Part shown: positions 15,140 to 23,187 of the stretch, one piece after another
How the letters are laid out: every line of letters starts with the position of its first letter
Position numbering within the stretch: position 1 is the stretch's first letter
Assembly: GCA_018895795.1 (NCBI GenBank)
Contig: JAHINZ010000100.1
Coordinates: 1 to 26,604, forward strand
Direction of reading: 5' to 3'
DNA: 26,604 nt
From: Alphaproteobacteria bacterium
GTDB taxonomy: Bacteria; Pseudomonadota; Alphaproteobacteria; Caulobacterales; Caulobacteraceae
Position numbers and translations under genes: made by a program
The notes under the pieces: generated by a model
What the model was told of the DNA's origin: nothing
The model's input: the letters and a program-made list of their open reading frames with translations, nothing else
The model's database searches: none

Positions 15140-17651
15140 GCTTGGCCTTGACCCGCAGCCGCGCCGCCGCCGCCGTCCAGCCGCCGCAGACCGTCGCCGT
15201 GACCAGCATGACCAGAAGCAGCAGGGGCGGGGGCGTCGCCACCTTGAACACACTGGCCGCCGCCGGCACGGTCAGGATCACGACCAGCAGGGTGGTGACC
15301 GCCGCGGCGATGATCCAATAGGCGCGCCGATAGGCCGCCAGCAGCTTGCCCGAGGCCGCCGCGTCGGCCAGGGCCAGGATCAGATTGGCCAGCACCAGGG
15401 TCGTGAAGGCCGCGCCCCGCGCCTGATCCTCGGAATAGGTCCGCAAGGCCCACAGATAGATCGTCAGCACGCCGGCCAGAACCACCAGGCCCTGCAGCAG
15501 GGCCAGGCCGATCTGGCGCGGGCCAAACAACGGCTCGTCGCGCGGCCTGGGCGGATGCTGCATGGCGTGGGCCCCGCCGGGCTCGGCCTCGAAGACCAGG
15601 GCGCAGGTCGGGTCGATGGCCAGCTCCATCAGCACCACATGCATCGGAAACAGCAAAGGCGGCAGGCCCAGCAGGATGGGCGCCAGGGCCAAGCCGGCGA
15701 TCGGCACGTGGATCGCGGTGATATAGGTCAGGGCGCGGCGCAGGTTGGTGAAGATCCGCCGGCCCAGGCGCACGCCGCCGACGATCGAGGCGAAGCTGTC
15801 GTCCAGCAGCACCAGATCGGCCGCCTCGCGCGCCACGTCCGTCCCCTTTTTGCCCATGGCGATGCCGATATGCGCCGCCTCCAGGGCCGGGGCGTCATTG
15901 ATCCCGTCGCCGGTCATGGCCACGACCTGACCGTCGGCCTTCAGGGCCTCGACGATGCGCAGCTTCTGGGCGGGGGCGACGCGGGCGAACACCCGGACGC
16001 TGCGCAGGCGTTCGCTCAGCACCGAGAGCGGCAAGGCTTCGAGGTCGGACCCCAGCAGCACGCCGGCCGAGACGTCCAGCCCCGCCGACCGGGCGATGGC
16101 CAGGGCCGTGGCCGGGTGATCGCCGGTGATCATCACCACGGCCACGCCGGCCGCGCGAGCCTCGGCCAGGGCCTGCGGGACGTCGGGGCGAAGCGGATCG
16201 ATGAAGCCGATCAGGCCCGCGAACGTGAAGGCGACCGCGCCGGGATCCTCCCCGAAGGCGGCCTGCGCCTGGGCCGAGGCCACGCCCAGCACCCGCAAAC
16301 CCTGATCCGCATAGCCCTCGATCACGGCCTGTAGGGCGGCGATCTCGTCGGCCGGCAATCGGCATAACCCGAAGATCGCCTCGGGCGCGCCCTTGGCCGC
16401 CGCGATCCGCCGCGCGCCCGCTTGCCGCCAGACCTGGACGACCGCCAGCAATTCAGGGCGGAGGGGCCAGGCGCGCTCGGGCTCGGGCCCGGTCACGGCC
16501 AGGTCGGTGACGGCGTCGGTCGACAGACGGCGGACCGCCCTGTCCATCGGGTCGATGGGCCGCACGGCCGAGGCCAGGGCGGCCAGGTCCAGCAGCTCGC
16601 CCGCCGCGCCGCCCATCGGGCGCGCCGCCTCGACGGCCACATCGCCGGCCAAGGTCCACAGCCGCGCGATGCGCATCTGGTTTTCGGTCAGGGTGCCGGT
16701 CTTGTCGACGCACAGCACGGTAGCCGCGCCCAGGGTCTCGATCACGGCGCTGCGCCGCGTCAGCACCTGATGGGTGGCCAGCCGCCAGGCGCCCAGCGCC
16801 AGGAACACCGCCAGCACCATGGGGAATTCCTCGGGGATCAGGGAGATCGCCACCGTCACCCCGGCCAGGACGCCGCCGATCCAGTCGTGGCGCAGAAAGC
16901 CGTAGGCCAGCACCACCACGGCGCAGAACGCCAGGGCCATGGCCCCCAGCAGGCCGACCAGGCGTCCGGCGGTCTTCTGCAGCGGCGTCGGTTCGTGATC
17001 GATGCCCGCCAGGGACGCGCCGATCTGGCCCAGGGCCGAGCGCGGCCCCGTGCGGGTCACCCGCGCCACGCCCTGGCCCCGGACCACCAGGGTGCCGGCG
17101 AACAGGTCGGACGAGCCCTCGGTCCCCGGCGCCGGATTGGATGGCGCGACGTCGTCGGGGCCGGCCGGAGGCTTGGTCACCGGGGCCGATTCCCCGGTCA
17201 GGGCCGATTCGTCGACGGTCAGCACCTCGCCGCCGATCAGGTGGGCGTCGGCCGGCAGCCGCTCGCCCTCGCCGATCAGCAGCAGGTCGTCAGGGACCAG
17301 GTCGCGGGCCGGGATCTGTCGCTCGTGGCCGCCGCGGATGACCCGGGCCAGCGGTTGGGCCAGCACCCGCAGGGCGTTGAGGGCGCGCTCGCTGCGGGCC
17401 TCCTGCATCACCACCAGCCCGACCGAGGCCAGGGCCCCGGCCGTCAGGAACAGGCCCTCGCTCAGATCGCCCAGCGCCAGATAGAGCGCCGCCGCGCCGA
17501 TCAGCAGCAGGAACATCGGCTCGCGCAGGGTCTCGCCGATGATGCGGCCCACGCCCCGCCCGGCGGCGCGCGGCAGTGCGTTGGGTCCGGAGACGGCCAG
17601 CCGCGCCGTCGCGTCCGCCTCCTCCAAACCCCGCAAGAGTTCAACGGTCAT
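15117..17651 (-). CDS. P-type cation-transporting ATPase (P2-like)
   Basis: This is an 844-residue ion pump. It shows an N-terminal cation-ATPase segment (GLEEADATARLAVSGPNALP), two helices, the actuator loop TGES (152-155), helix 4 motif PEEFP (273-277, in place of PEGLP of calcium pumps), phosphorylation site DKTGT with Asp316, a nucleotide domain with KGAPE, the hinge TGDGINDAP (580-588), and six C-terminal helices with ELAIDPTCALVFE. No N-terminal heavy-metal domain or CPC motif is present, so copper/zinc export is unlikely; the ion is not determined. A perfect FNR/FixK box lies about 100 bases upstream, pointing to induction at low oxygen. The start is the ATG at 17651. Confidence 0.93.
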   Translation of the reverse strand: MTVELLRGLEEADATARLAVSGPNALPRAAGRGVGRIIGETLREPMFLLLIGAAALYLALGDLSEGLFLTAGALASVGLVVMQEARSERALNALRVLAQPLARVIRGGHERQIPARDLVPDDLLLIGEGERLPADAHLIGGEVLTVDESALTGESAPVTKPPAGPDDVAPSNPAPGTEGSSDLFAGTLVVRGQGVARVTRTGPRSALGQIGASLAGIDHEPTPLQKTAGRLVGLLGAMALAFCAVVVLAYGFLRHDWIGGVLAGVTVAISLIPEEFPMVLAVFLALGAWRLATHQVLTRRSAVIETLGAATVLCVDKTGTLTENQMRIARLWTLAGDVAVEAARPMGGAAGELLDLAALASAVRPIDPMDRAVRRLSTDAVTDLAVTGPEPERAWPLRPELLAVVQVWRQAGARRIAAAKGAPEAIFGLCRLPADEIAALQAVIEGYADQGLRVLGVASAQAQAAFGEDPGAVAFTFAGLIGFIDPLRPDVPQALAEARAAGVAVVMITGDHPATALAIARSAGLDVSAGVLLGSDLEALPLSVLSERLRSVRVFARVAPAQKLRIVEALKADGQVVAMTGDGINDAPALEAAHIGIAMGKKGTDVAREAADLVLLDDSFASIVGGVRLGRRIFTNLRRALTYITAIHVPIAGLALAPILLGLPPLLFPMHVVLMELAIDPTCALVFEAEPGGAHAMQHPPRPRDEPLFGPRQIGLALLQGLVVLAGVLTIYLWALRTYSEDQARGAAFTTLVLANLILALADAAASGKLLAAYRRAYWIIAAAVTTLLVVILTVPAAASVFKVATPPPLLLLVMLVTATVCGGWTAAAARLRVKAKLRSAPAP

Positions 17652-17748
17652 GAGGTGGTCATCCGGCGTCCAGGGTCAACGTCACGCGCCCCGCGCGAGC
17701 GGTCGGGCGGTGTGATCGCGCCATCCTCGCGCGCCCGCGCGGCAGGGC

Positions 17749-17764
17749 CTTGATCCGGATCAAG
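17749..17764 (-). promoter_or_regulatory. Perfect FNR/FixK box upstream of the P-type ATPase gene
   Basis: CTTGATCCGGATCAAG is a 16-base perfect palindrome containing TTGAT-N4-ATCAA, the consensus of the FNR/FixK/Anr family of oxygen-responsive regulators. It overlaps the stop codon of the upstream MgtC-like gene and lies 98 bases before the ATPase start. A box centred at -41.5 would put the transcript start near 17715 with a leader of about 64 bases. Confidence 0.7.
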
Positions 17765-19010
17765 TCCCTAGCGGGATCAGGGCGCCCAGCCAGGCGGCTG
17801 CGGCGACCAGGGCCAGGCCCGGCGCGACCCGCCAGGCGAAATCGCGTCGCCCGCCGGCGAAGGTCAGGATCAGCTTGCTGACCGTATTGGTGGTCAGGCC
17901 GGCCAGGATCGGCAGGACGGCGGCGGTCGGCGCGATCTGGCCGGACGCCGCCAGCGAGGCGGTCGAGATCGCCGTGGCATGGGCGTCGACCAGGCCGGCC
18001 AGGGCGGCGCCGGCGATGACGCCCGCATCGCCGAACCGCTCGCGCAGCGCCGCCGAGGCGACGAGAATCACGCCCAGGGTCAGGGCGAAGGTCAGGGCCG
18101 AGGTCAGGTTGAACGCTTGGCCCGGATCGGGCTCGTCCTTGGCGGGGCGTCGCAGGGCCAGGATCGTGAACACCGCGCCGTAGGCCGCCGCCGCCAGTCC
18201 GGCGCAGAGCAAGGGGCCTCGCATGACCAGCAAGGTCGGCAGGTCGACGGCGGCGATCACCAGCGTCATCTGGATGACGGTGGCGACGGTCGACAGCACC
18301 GCCCCCGCCACCGCCGCCGGCAGCAGGGCCGGCGTGGCCGCCACCCGGGCGGCCATGGCCCCGATGGTGGCCGTGCTGGAGATGAAGCCCGAGGCCAGCC
18401 CGGCGATGGGCAGGCCAAACCGCGCGCCCAGGCTGCGCACCGCGACATGACCGCCGGCCCCGATGGCCAGCACCAGCACGACGACCAGCCAGATCGCGTG
18501 CGGATTGACGGCGTAGAACGGCCCCATGGCGCGATCGGGCAGCAGGGGCAGGACGACCAGACTGGCCCCGCCCAGGATCAGGGCGTCGCGAACCTCGTCC
18601 ACGGTCAGGACCTGGCTGACGAAATGATGCAGCGGGGTCCGCGCCGCCAGCAGGATCACGACCACGACGCCGACCCCGGCCGCCAGCTTCGGCTCCGGGA
18701 CCGCCAGGGCCCCGACCAGCACCGCCAGCACCAGGGCGATCTCGGTGGTCAGCCCAGGGTCATCGTCGGTCCGGGCGCGCCAGTAGCTCAGGGCGGCGAA
18801 GGCGGCGACCGCGGCCGCGACCACGGCCAGCAGCATCGGTCCGCCGACCGCCAGGCTGAGCGCTCCGGCCAGGGTCGCCACCGAAAAGGTGCGCAGGCCC
18901 GCCGCGGACGACGGCGACGGGCGCTGGGCTTTGCGGCGTTCCCGCTCGGCGCCGATCAGCAGGCCGATGCCGAGCGCCACCGCCAGGTTCAGGACAGGGA
19001 CGGCGGGAAT
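17760..19010 (-). CDS. MgtC/DUF4010-family membrane protein, probable ATT start
   Basis: This is a 416-residue multi-helix membrane protein. The N-terminal MgtC/SapB-type segment has the hallmark NLAVALGIGLLIGAERERRK; a DUF4010-like C-terminal half follows (LASGFISSTATIGAMAAR; GLVDAHATAISTASLAASG). Function is unknown; MgtC relatives are tied to magnesium limitation and membrane energetics. No in-frame ATG, GTG or TTG lies close to the expected start. A textbook AAGGAG (19023-19018) stands seven bases before ATT at 19010, and starting there gives the family's usual N-terminus. The nearest in-frame GTG downstream would remove half of helix 1. The gene precedes the P-type ATPase on the same strand. 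Confidence 0.85.
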   Translation of the reverse strand: MPAVPVLNLAVALGIGLLIGAERERRKAQRPSPSSAAGLRTFSVATLAGALSLAVGGPMLLAVVAAAVAAFAALSYWRARTDDDPGLTTEIALVLAVLVGALAVPEPKLAAGVGVVVVILLAARTPLHHFVSQVLTVDEVRDALILGGASLVVLPLLPDRAMGPFYAVNPHAIWLVVVLVLAIGAGGHVAVRSLGARFGLPIAGLASGFISSTATIGAMAARVAATPALLPAAVAGAVLSTVATVIQMTLVIAAVDLPTLLVMRGPLLCAGLAAAAYGAVFTILALRRPAKDEPDPGQAFNLTSALTFALTLGVILVASAALRERFGDAGVIAGAALAGLVDAHATAISTASLAASGQIAPTAAVLPILAGLTTNTVSKLILTFAGGRRDFAWRVAPGLALVAAAAWLGALIPLGT

Positions 19011-19247
19011 GGGGCAACTCCTTGATGGCGCGCGACGATGTCCCAGTGTCCACGCTTGGCCGCCGCGCCGTCCAGCGGATTTAACGGCGTGGCCGAGTCT
19101 GCGCCGGGCAGGGCGGTGTCGGGTAGGGAGCCGGCGGCGTTGCGCCGGGATCGGGCAGGTGGTCCAAAAACCCCTGGCGCGCCTTGACGGGCCGGGGGCC
19201 ATCCCCGAGCTTGTCGATCTCAGTTCGCGTCCTGCCCCGGAGCCTTG

Positions 19248-20486
19248 ATGTCCCATCGTCTGCTGACCGCCCTGCTGGGCTCCGCCGCCCTGATGGCCGC
19301 CACCGCTCACGCCGCGACGCCGCCCGCGCCAGCCGTCTCCAAGGCTGACCTGGCCCTGCACCAGAGCCTCCTGACCCTCGACACCCATCTCGACACGCCC
19401 GAGCACTTCAGTCGCGCCGGCTGGAGCATGATGGATCGCCACGCCGTGACCGTGGACGGCACCCAGGTGGACTTGCCGCGCATGAAGGCTGGCGGTCTGG
19501 ATGGCGGTTTCTTCGTGATCTATACCGGCCAGGGCGACCTGACCGCCGAGGGCTATCGCTACGCGCGCGACTTCGCCCTCAAGCGCGCCGTCGAGATCCG
19601 CGAGATGGTGGCCGCCCACCCCGACGCCTTTGAGCTGGCCTTCACGCCGGAAGACGCCGTGCGGATCAACAAGGCCGGCAAGACCTTCGCCTTCCAGAGC
19701 ATCGAGAACAGCTGGCCGATGGGGGAGGACCTGACCCTGATGCAGACCTTCTACACGGCCGGGGTGCGGATGGCCGGGCCCGTCCATTTCCGCAACAACC
19801 AGTTCGCCGACAGCTCCACCGATCCCAAGGGCAAGATCTGGAACGGCTATTCGCCGCTGGGCCTGCGCTGGGTCGCCGAAGCCAATCGCCTGGGCATTCT
19901 GATCGACGTCAGCCACGCTTCGGACGACGTGGTCGATCAGTCGGTGGCCCTGTCGAAGGTTCCGATCATCGCCTCGCATTCCGGGGCCAGGGCGATTTTC
20001 GACCACCCGCGCAATCTGGACGACAAGCACATCAAGACCATCGCCGACGGCGGTGGGGCGGTGTGCATCAATTCGGTCTATCTGATCGCCGCGCCGACCA
20101 GCCCGGAGCGCAAGGCGGCCTTAGAGGCTATCGGCAAGGCGCCCGACAGCGAGACCGCCAGCGAGGCGCAGATCGTCGAGTGGATGGTCAAGCGCGTCGC
20201 GGTCGACAAGGCCTACCCGCCGGTGCGCGCCAACTTCGACATCTTCATGAGCAGCATGCTGCACGCCTTGAAGATCGCCGGGCCCAAGGGCGTCTGCGTC
20301 GGCGCCGACTGGGACGGCGGCGGCGGCATCGAGGGTCTGGAAGACGTGGCCGACCTGCCCAAGATCACCGCGCGCCTGAAGACCGAGGGCTATTCCGACG
20401 CCGACATCCAGGCGATCTGGAGCGGCAACGTCCTGCGGCTGATCGGCCAGGCCCAGGCCTATGCCAAGAGCGTGGCGGCGAAATAG
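19248..20486 (+). CDS. Membrane dipeptidase family (M19) zinc peptidase, secreted
   Basis: This is a 412-residue dipeptidase with an N-terminal signal peptide (MSHRLLTALLGSAALMAATA, cleavage near AHA). ATG 19248 has GGAG at 19239-19242; a TTG directly before it is less likely. M19 zinc ligands can be placed: His47 and Asp49 (DTHLDTP), bridging Glu153 (FQSIENSW), His223 (IDVSHASDD) and His244 (IIASHSGAR), with the late Asp in CVGADWDGGGG. Family members cleave dipeptides including those with a D-residue at the C-terminal position. Here the export signal suggests work in the periplasm. It is transcribed divergently from the MgtC-like gene and ends at the repeat pair 20497-20602. The 19011-19247 gap shows only a possible TTGACG near 19183. 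Confidence 0.93.
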   Translation: MSHRLLTALLGSAALMAATAHAATPPAPAVSKADLALHQSLLTLDTHLDTPEHFSRAGWSMMDRHAVTVDGTQVDLPRMKAGGLDGGFFVIYTGQGDLTAEGYRYARDFALKRAVEIREMVAAHPDAFELAFTPEDAVRINKAGKTFAFQSIENSWPMGEDLTLMQTFYTAGVRMAGPVHFRNNQFADSSTDPKGKIWNGYSPLGLRWVAEANRLGILIDVSHASDDVVDQSVALSKVPIIASHSGARAIFDHPRNLDDKHIKTIADGGGAVCINSVYLIAAPTSPERKAALEAIGKAPDSETASEAQIVEWMVKRVAVDKAYPPVRANFDIFMSSMLHALKIAGPKGVCVGADWDGGGGIEGLEDVADLPKITARLKTEGYSDADIQAIWSGNVLRLIGQAQAYAKSVAAK

Positions 20487-20496
20487 GTCGGACGAC

Positions 20497-20602
20497 TTGC
20501 CCCCTCCGCGCTGCGCGCTCCTCCCCCGGAGGGGGAAGACGAGTTCGGTTCATCTTCCCCCTCCGGGGGAAGACGATCGCGGAGCGATCCGTAGGGGGCG
20601 AG
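20497..20602. repeat. Inverted pair of palindromic repeats, same family as 1791-1915
   Basis: Unit 1 (20497-20542) and unit 2 (20551-20602) are in opposite orientation around a short spacer. Both have a CCCCCTCCG outer end, a small inner hairpin (CGCGCTGCGCGC; CGATCGCGGAGCGATC) and a CTCCCCCGGAGGGGGAAGA end. They match the units between ccmF and ccmH in layout and in the CATCTTCCCC and CCCCCTCCG ends. The pair fills the space between two convergent genes and could serve as a two-way terminator. Confidence 0.8.
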
Positions 20603-20605
20603 TGC

Positions 20606-21229
20606 CTAAGCCCGACTCCGAACCTTGTCCCAAATCCGCCAGCCCATCAGCACCGTGAACACCGCCGCATAGATCAGCGGCGGCCGGTGGTCGGCCTTGA
20701 CCAGCAGGTAGTAGTGGGCGACGCCCAGCGGGGCGATCAGATAGATCAGCCAGTGCAGCCTCTGCCAGCTGGCCCGGCCCAGGCGCAGGATCCAGCCATT
20801 GGTCGAGGTCACCGCCAGTGGGATCAGCAGCGCGAAGGCGCCCATGCCCAGGGTGATGAACGGCCGCTTGAGGATGTCCTTCCACAGCTGGTTGAAATCG
20901 AAGAACAGGTCGACGCCGACATAGCTGAACAGGTGCAGCACGATATAGCTGAAGGCGAACAGCCCCACCGTGCGGCGGAACCGCACCAGCCGCGGCTGCT
21001 TGAAGATCCGGGCCGCCGGGGTGATGGCCAGGCCGACCAGCAGCAGCCTCAGACCCCAGACGCCCAGCTGACGGATCAGTTTCTCGATCGGATTGGCGCC
21101 CAGATCGCCGTTGACCCCCCTCCACGCCAGCCAGACCAGCGGCGCGAAACAGGCCAGCCAGACCAGGGCGTAGACGATATTGTCCCGCAGCTTGGACGGG
21201 CGCTTGCGCGCCGATTTCTTGCCGTCCAT
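20606..21229 (-). CDS. msrQ: MsrQ, heme membrane subunit of the periplasmic methionine sulfoxide reductase
   Basis: MsrQ (formerly YedZ) is a heme-binding inner-membrane protein that passes electrons to MsrP. The 207-residue protein has about six helices of the ferric-reductase type and candidate heme histidines in IVLHLFSY, LHWLIYL and GVAHYYLL. It starts at ATG 21229, which overlaps the msrP stop (TGATG, one shared base), so the two are translationally coupled. Its stop is four bases from the repeat pair at 20497-20602. Confidence 0.94.
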   Translation of the reverse strand: MDGKKSARKRPSKLRDNIVYALVWLACFAPLVWLAWRGVNGDLGANPIEKLIRQLGVWGLRLLLVGLAITPAARIFKQPRLVRFRRTVGLFAFSYIVLHLFSYVGVDLFFDFNQLWKDILKRPFITLGMGAFALLIPLAVTSTNGWILRLGRASWQRLHWLIYLIAPLGVAHYYLLVKADHRPPLIYAAVFTVLMGWRIWDKVRSRA

Positions 21230-22149
21230 CAGAAGTTCTTCTTCAGGTCCATGCCGCGATAGAGATCGGCCACGTACTCGCCATAGCCGTTGAACGGCAG
21301 GGTCTCGCGGCGGCGGAACTCGCCGATGCGGCGCTCGGTGGCCTGCGACCAGCGGGGGTGATCCACGGCCGGATTGACGTTGGAATAGAAGCCGTATTCG
21401 CGCGGAGCCAGGCGGTTCCAGGCGGTGGCGGGCTGTTTGTCGGTCAGGGTGATGCGCACGATCGACTTGCCGCCCTTGAAGCCATATTTCCACGGCACGA
21501 CCAGCCGCAGCGGCGCGCCGTTCTGATTGGGCAGGGCGTCGCCGTACAGGCCCACGGCCATCAGGGTCAGCGGATGGGTGGCCTCATCGATCCGCAGGCC
21601 CTCGCGATAGGGCCAGTCCAGGGTGTTCCAGGCCTGGCCGGACATTTCCGAGGGGCGAACCAGGGTCTCGAACGCCACGTACTTGGCCTTTGAGGTCGGC
21701 TTGACCGAGGCGATCAGGTCCTTGAGCGGAAAGCCCACCCACGGGATCACCATCGACCAGCCCTCGACGCAGCGCATGCGATAGATGCGCTCCTCAAGCT
21801 TGGCGCCCTTGATCAGGCTGTCGATATCGACGGTACGGGGGGCTTCGCACTCACCGTCGATGCGCACGGTCCACGGGCGGGTCTTCAGCCTGCCGGCGTT
21901 CTGCGCCGGATCGCCCTTATCGACGCCGAACTCATAGAAGTTGTTGTAGCTGGTGACGTCTTCCTTGGACGTGGCCTTTTCGGTGGTCGAGAAGCCCTTG
22001 GCATAGGTCAGCGACGCGGCGCTGGTCGCGCCCGCCAGACCGGTCAGGCCCAGGCCGGCCGTCGCGCCAAGGAACTCACGTCGCCGCAGATAGAGCCCAT
22101 GATGGGTGACCTCGTTCTCGGTCAGGTCGGGGGCGTTGCGGATCAGCAT
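21229..22149 (-). CDS. msrP: MsrP, periplasmic molybdopterin methionine sulfoxide reductase
   Basis: MsrP (formerly YedY) repairs oxidised methionines in periplasmic proteins, using a Mo-molybdopterin centre and electrons from MsrQ. The 306-residue protein has a Tat leader (YLRRREFLGATAGLGLTGLA, cut near ATSAA) and the molybdenum-ligand Cys127 in RMRCVEGWSMVIPWVG. Sequence ending LYRGMDLKKNF is typical of the family. The ATG start at 22149 follows a leader of a few tens of bases that carries a sigmaF-like promoter (22182-22207). The gene lies 99 bases downstream of the sigma-factor operon on the same strand, but the promoter suggests separate control. Confidence 0.96.
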   Translation of the reverse strand: MLIRNAPDLTENEVTHHGLYLRRREFLGATAGLGLTGLAGATSAASLTYAKGFSTTEKATSKEDVTSYNNFYEFGVDKGDPAQNAGRLKTRPWTVRIDGECEAPRTVDIDSLIKGAKLEERIYRMRCVEGWSMVIPWVGFPLKDLIASVKPTSKAKYVAFETLVRPSEMSGQAWNTLDWPYREGLRIDEATHPLTLMAVGLYGDALPNQNGAPLRLVVPWKYGFKGGKSIVRITLTDKQPATAWNRLAPREYGFYSNVNPAVDHPRWSQATERRIGEFRRRETLPFNGYGEYVADLYRGMDLKKNF

Positions 22150-22181
22150 GGCGGGCTCCGGAGGCGTTCTTTTGCAGAAGA

Positions 22182-22207
22182 TACGCAGCGCCGGGCGGTT
22201 TGGTTAC
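22182..22207 (-). promoter_or_regulatory. SigmaF-like ECF promoter of msrPQ (GTAACC-N16-CGTA)
   Basis: Read on the minus strand, GTAACC (22207-22202) is followed after exactly 16 bases by CGTA (22185-22182), 32 bases before the msrP ATG. I recall the Caulobacter crescentus sigmaF regulon having GTAACC-N16-CGAA promoters and including a YedY/MsrP gene. The match is complete at -35 and spacing, with one different base at -10. Confidence 0.6.
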
Positions 22208-22248
22208 ACCCAAAGGCAAATTTCAGCGGTCGGCCGACGCGGCGCGGC

Positions 22249-22740
22249 TCAGTGGTCCGAGCCCGGCCGCGGGCGAGGCGCATAGACGCGGGTCAGGCCG
22301 TCGGCCAGGGTCGCGCGCTCCCGCGGCGACAGGGTGTCGGCGAAGGTCACCAGGGCCGCCTCGATGTTCGACCGCGCCGCGCTGTCGCGGGTTCGGGCGG
22401 CCGCCAGATGCCGCGCCACGGCGGCGGGGTCGTAGGGCTGGGTGCGCAGAGCCTCGAGCGCCGCGCCCCGCTCCTGGCGGGCCTCGGCGATCGTCGCCTT
22501 GCTCTTCTGGTTGGCGTCGCGCAGCGCCAGACGCAGGCCGCGCCGGCTTTCGGGCGACAGGGCCTGGCCGGCGGCCCACAGGGGCGGACGGGCCGGGCGC
22601 TCGGTCTGGACCTGCGCCGTCGTCAGCGGCGTCGGCGCGGTCCGGCGCGCCAGGACCACGCCGGCGACGCCGCCCACCAGGAACACATTGACGGTGGCCG
22701 AGACGATCAGGCCGATCAGCAGCGAGCGGGAAACGGTCAT
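22249..22740 (-). CDS. Membrane-anchored periplasmic heavy-metal sensor-like protein (CpxP/CnrX type)
   Basis: This 163-residue protein has an N-terminal membrane anchor (about 5-32) and a helical periplasmic part with the pattern of the metal-resistance/CpxP-like family: ALSPESRRGLRLALRDAN, long Arg/Ala-rich helices, then LSPRERATLADGL. In CnrX of Cupriavidus, a protein of this type senses nickel/cobalt and acts through an anti-sigma factor on an ECF sigma. The gene overlaps the presumed anti-sigma gene by four bases (ATGA), so it belongs to the sigma operon. Few His/Cys/Met residues are visible outside the C-terminus (DH end), so metal binding is uncertain; it may sense misfolded protein or another signal. 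Confidence 0.75.
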   Translation of the reverse strand: MTVSRSLLIGLIVSATVNVFLVGGVAGVVLARRTAPTPLTTAQVQTERPARPPLWAAGQALSPESRRGLRLALRDANQKSKATIAEARQERGAALEALRTQPYDPAAVARHLAAARTRDSAARSNIEAALVTFADTLSPRERATLADGLTRVYAPRPRPGSDH

Positions 22741-23174
22741 ATCGCGCCAGCCTCCTCAAGGGCGTCATACAGGTCGGGAGTGTCGAAGCCCGCGGCGATC
22801 ACCTCGGTTTTCGCCCTGTCGGGTCGTTCGGCGCGTCCCAGCGCCACGCCCGCCGTGACCCCCGCCAGGGCCGCGACGCCCAGGCCTAGGGCCGCGCCGA
22901 GACCGGCGATCCAGCGCCGCGCCGATCCCGCCGGCTGGGGCGCGGCGGCGATCAGCCGGCCCAGAAGGGCGGCGTTCACCGCCCCGGCCGGGGCCAGGTC
23001 GAGCAGGTGGTCAAGGTCGGACGCCTCGGCCAGAATCGCGCCCAGGCCTTCGGGGTCATGGGCCAGCAAGGCGCGGGCCTGTTCGCGACAGAGCTCGGGC
23101 CAGCGGGCGATGTCGCCGCCATAGGTCTCGGCCAGGGCCTGGAACCGCTCTGGCGATAGTCCGTGTTCGGTCAT
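22737..23174 (-). CDS. One-helix membrane protein, presumed anti-sigma factor
   Basis: This is a 145-residue protein with a cytoplasmic helical N-terminus (MTEHGLSPERFQALAETYGG...), one membrane helix (about 88-112, WIAGLGAALGLGVAALAGV) and a short outer tail. The family is not recognised beyond this. It has no HxxxCxxC zinc motif (only Cys29 is seen), so it is not a ZAS-type anti-sigma. The role is inferred from layout: it starts 13 bases after the ECF sigma gene with GAGGGCGAGA ahead of its ATG, and it overlaps the CnrX-like gene downstream. It could instead be a simple membrane partner. Confidence 0.65.
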   Translation of the reverse strand: MTEHGLSPERFQALAETYGGDIARWPELCREQARALLAHDPEGLGAILAEASDLDHLLDLAPAGAVNAALLGRLIAAAPQPAGSARRWIAGLGAALGLGVAALAGVTAGVALGRAERPDRAKTEVIAAGFDTPDLYDALEEAGAI

Positions 23175-23187
23175 GTCTCGCCCTCCG

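Noticed and set aside
19011..20030. Upstream extension of the MgtC-like frame across the dipeptidase gene
   Set aside because: It is antisense to a clear M19 peptidase and adds a sequence unlike membrane proteins; the ribosome site and family N-terminus place the start at 19010.
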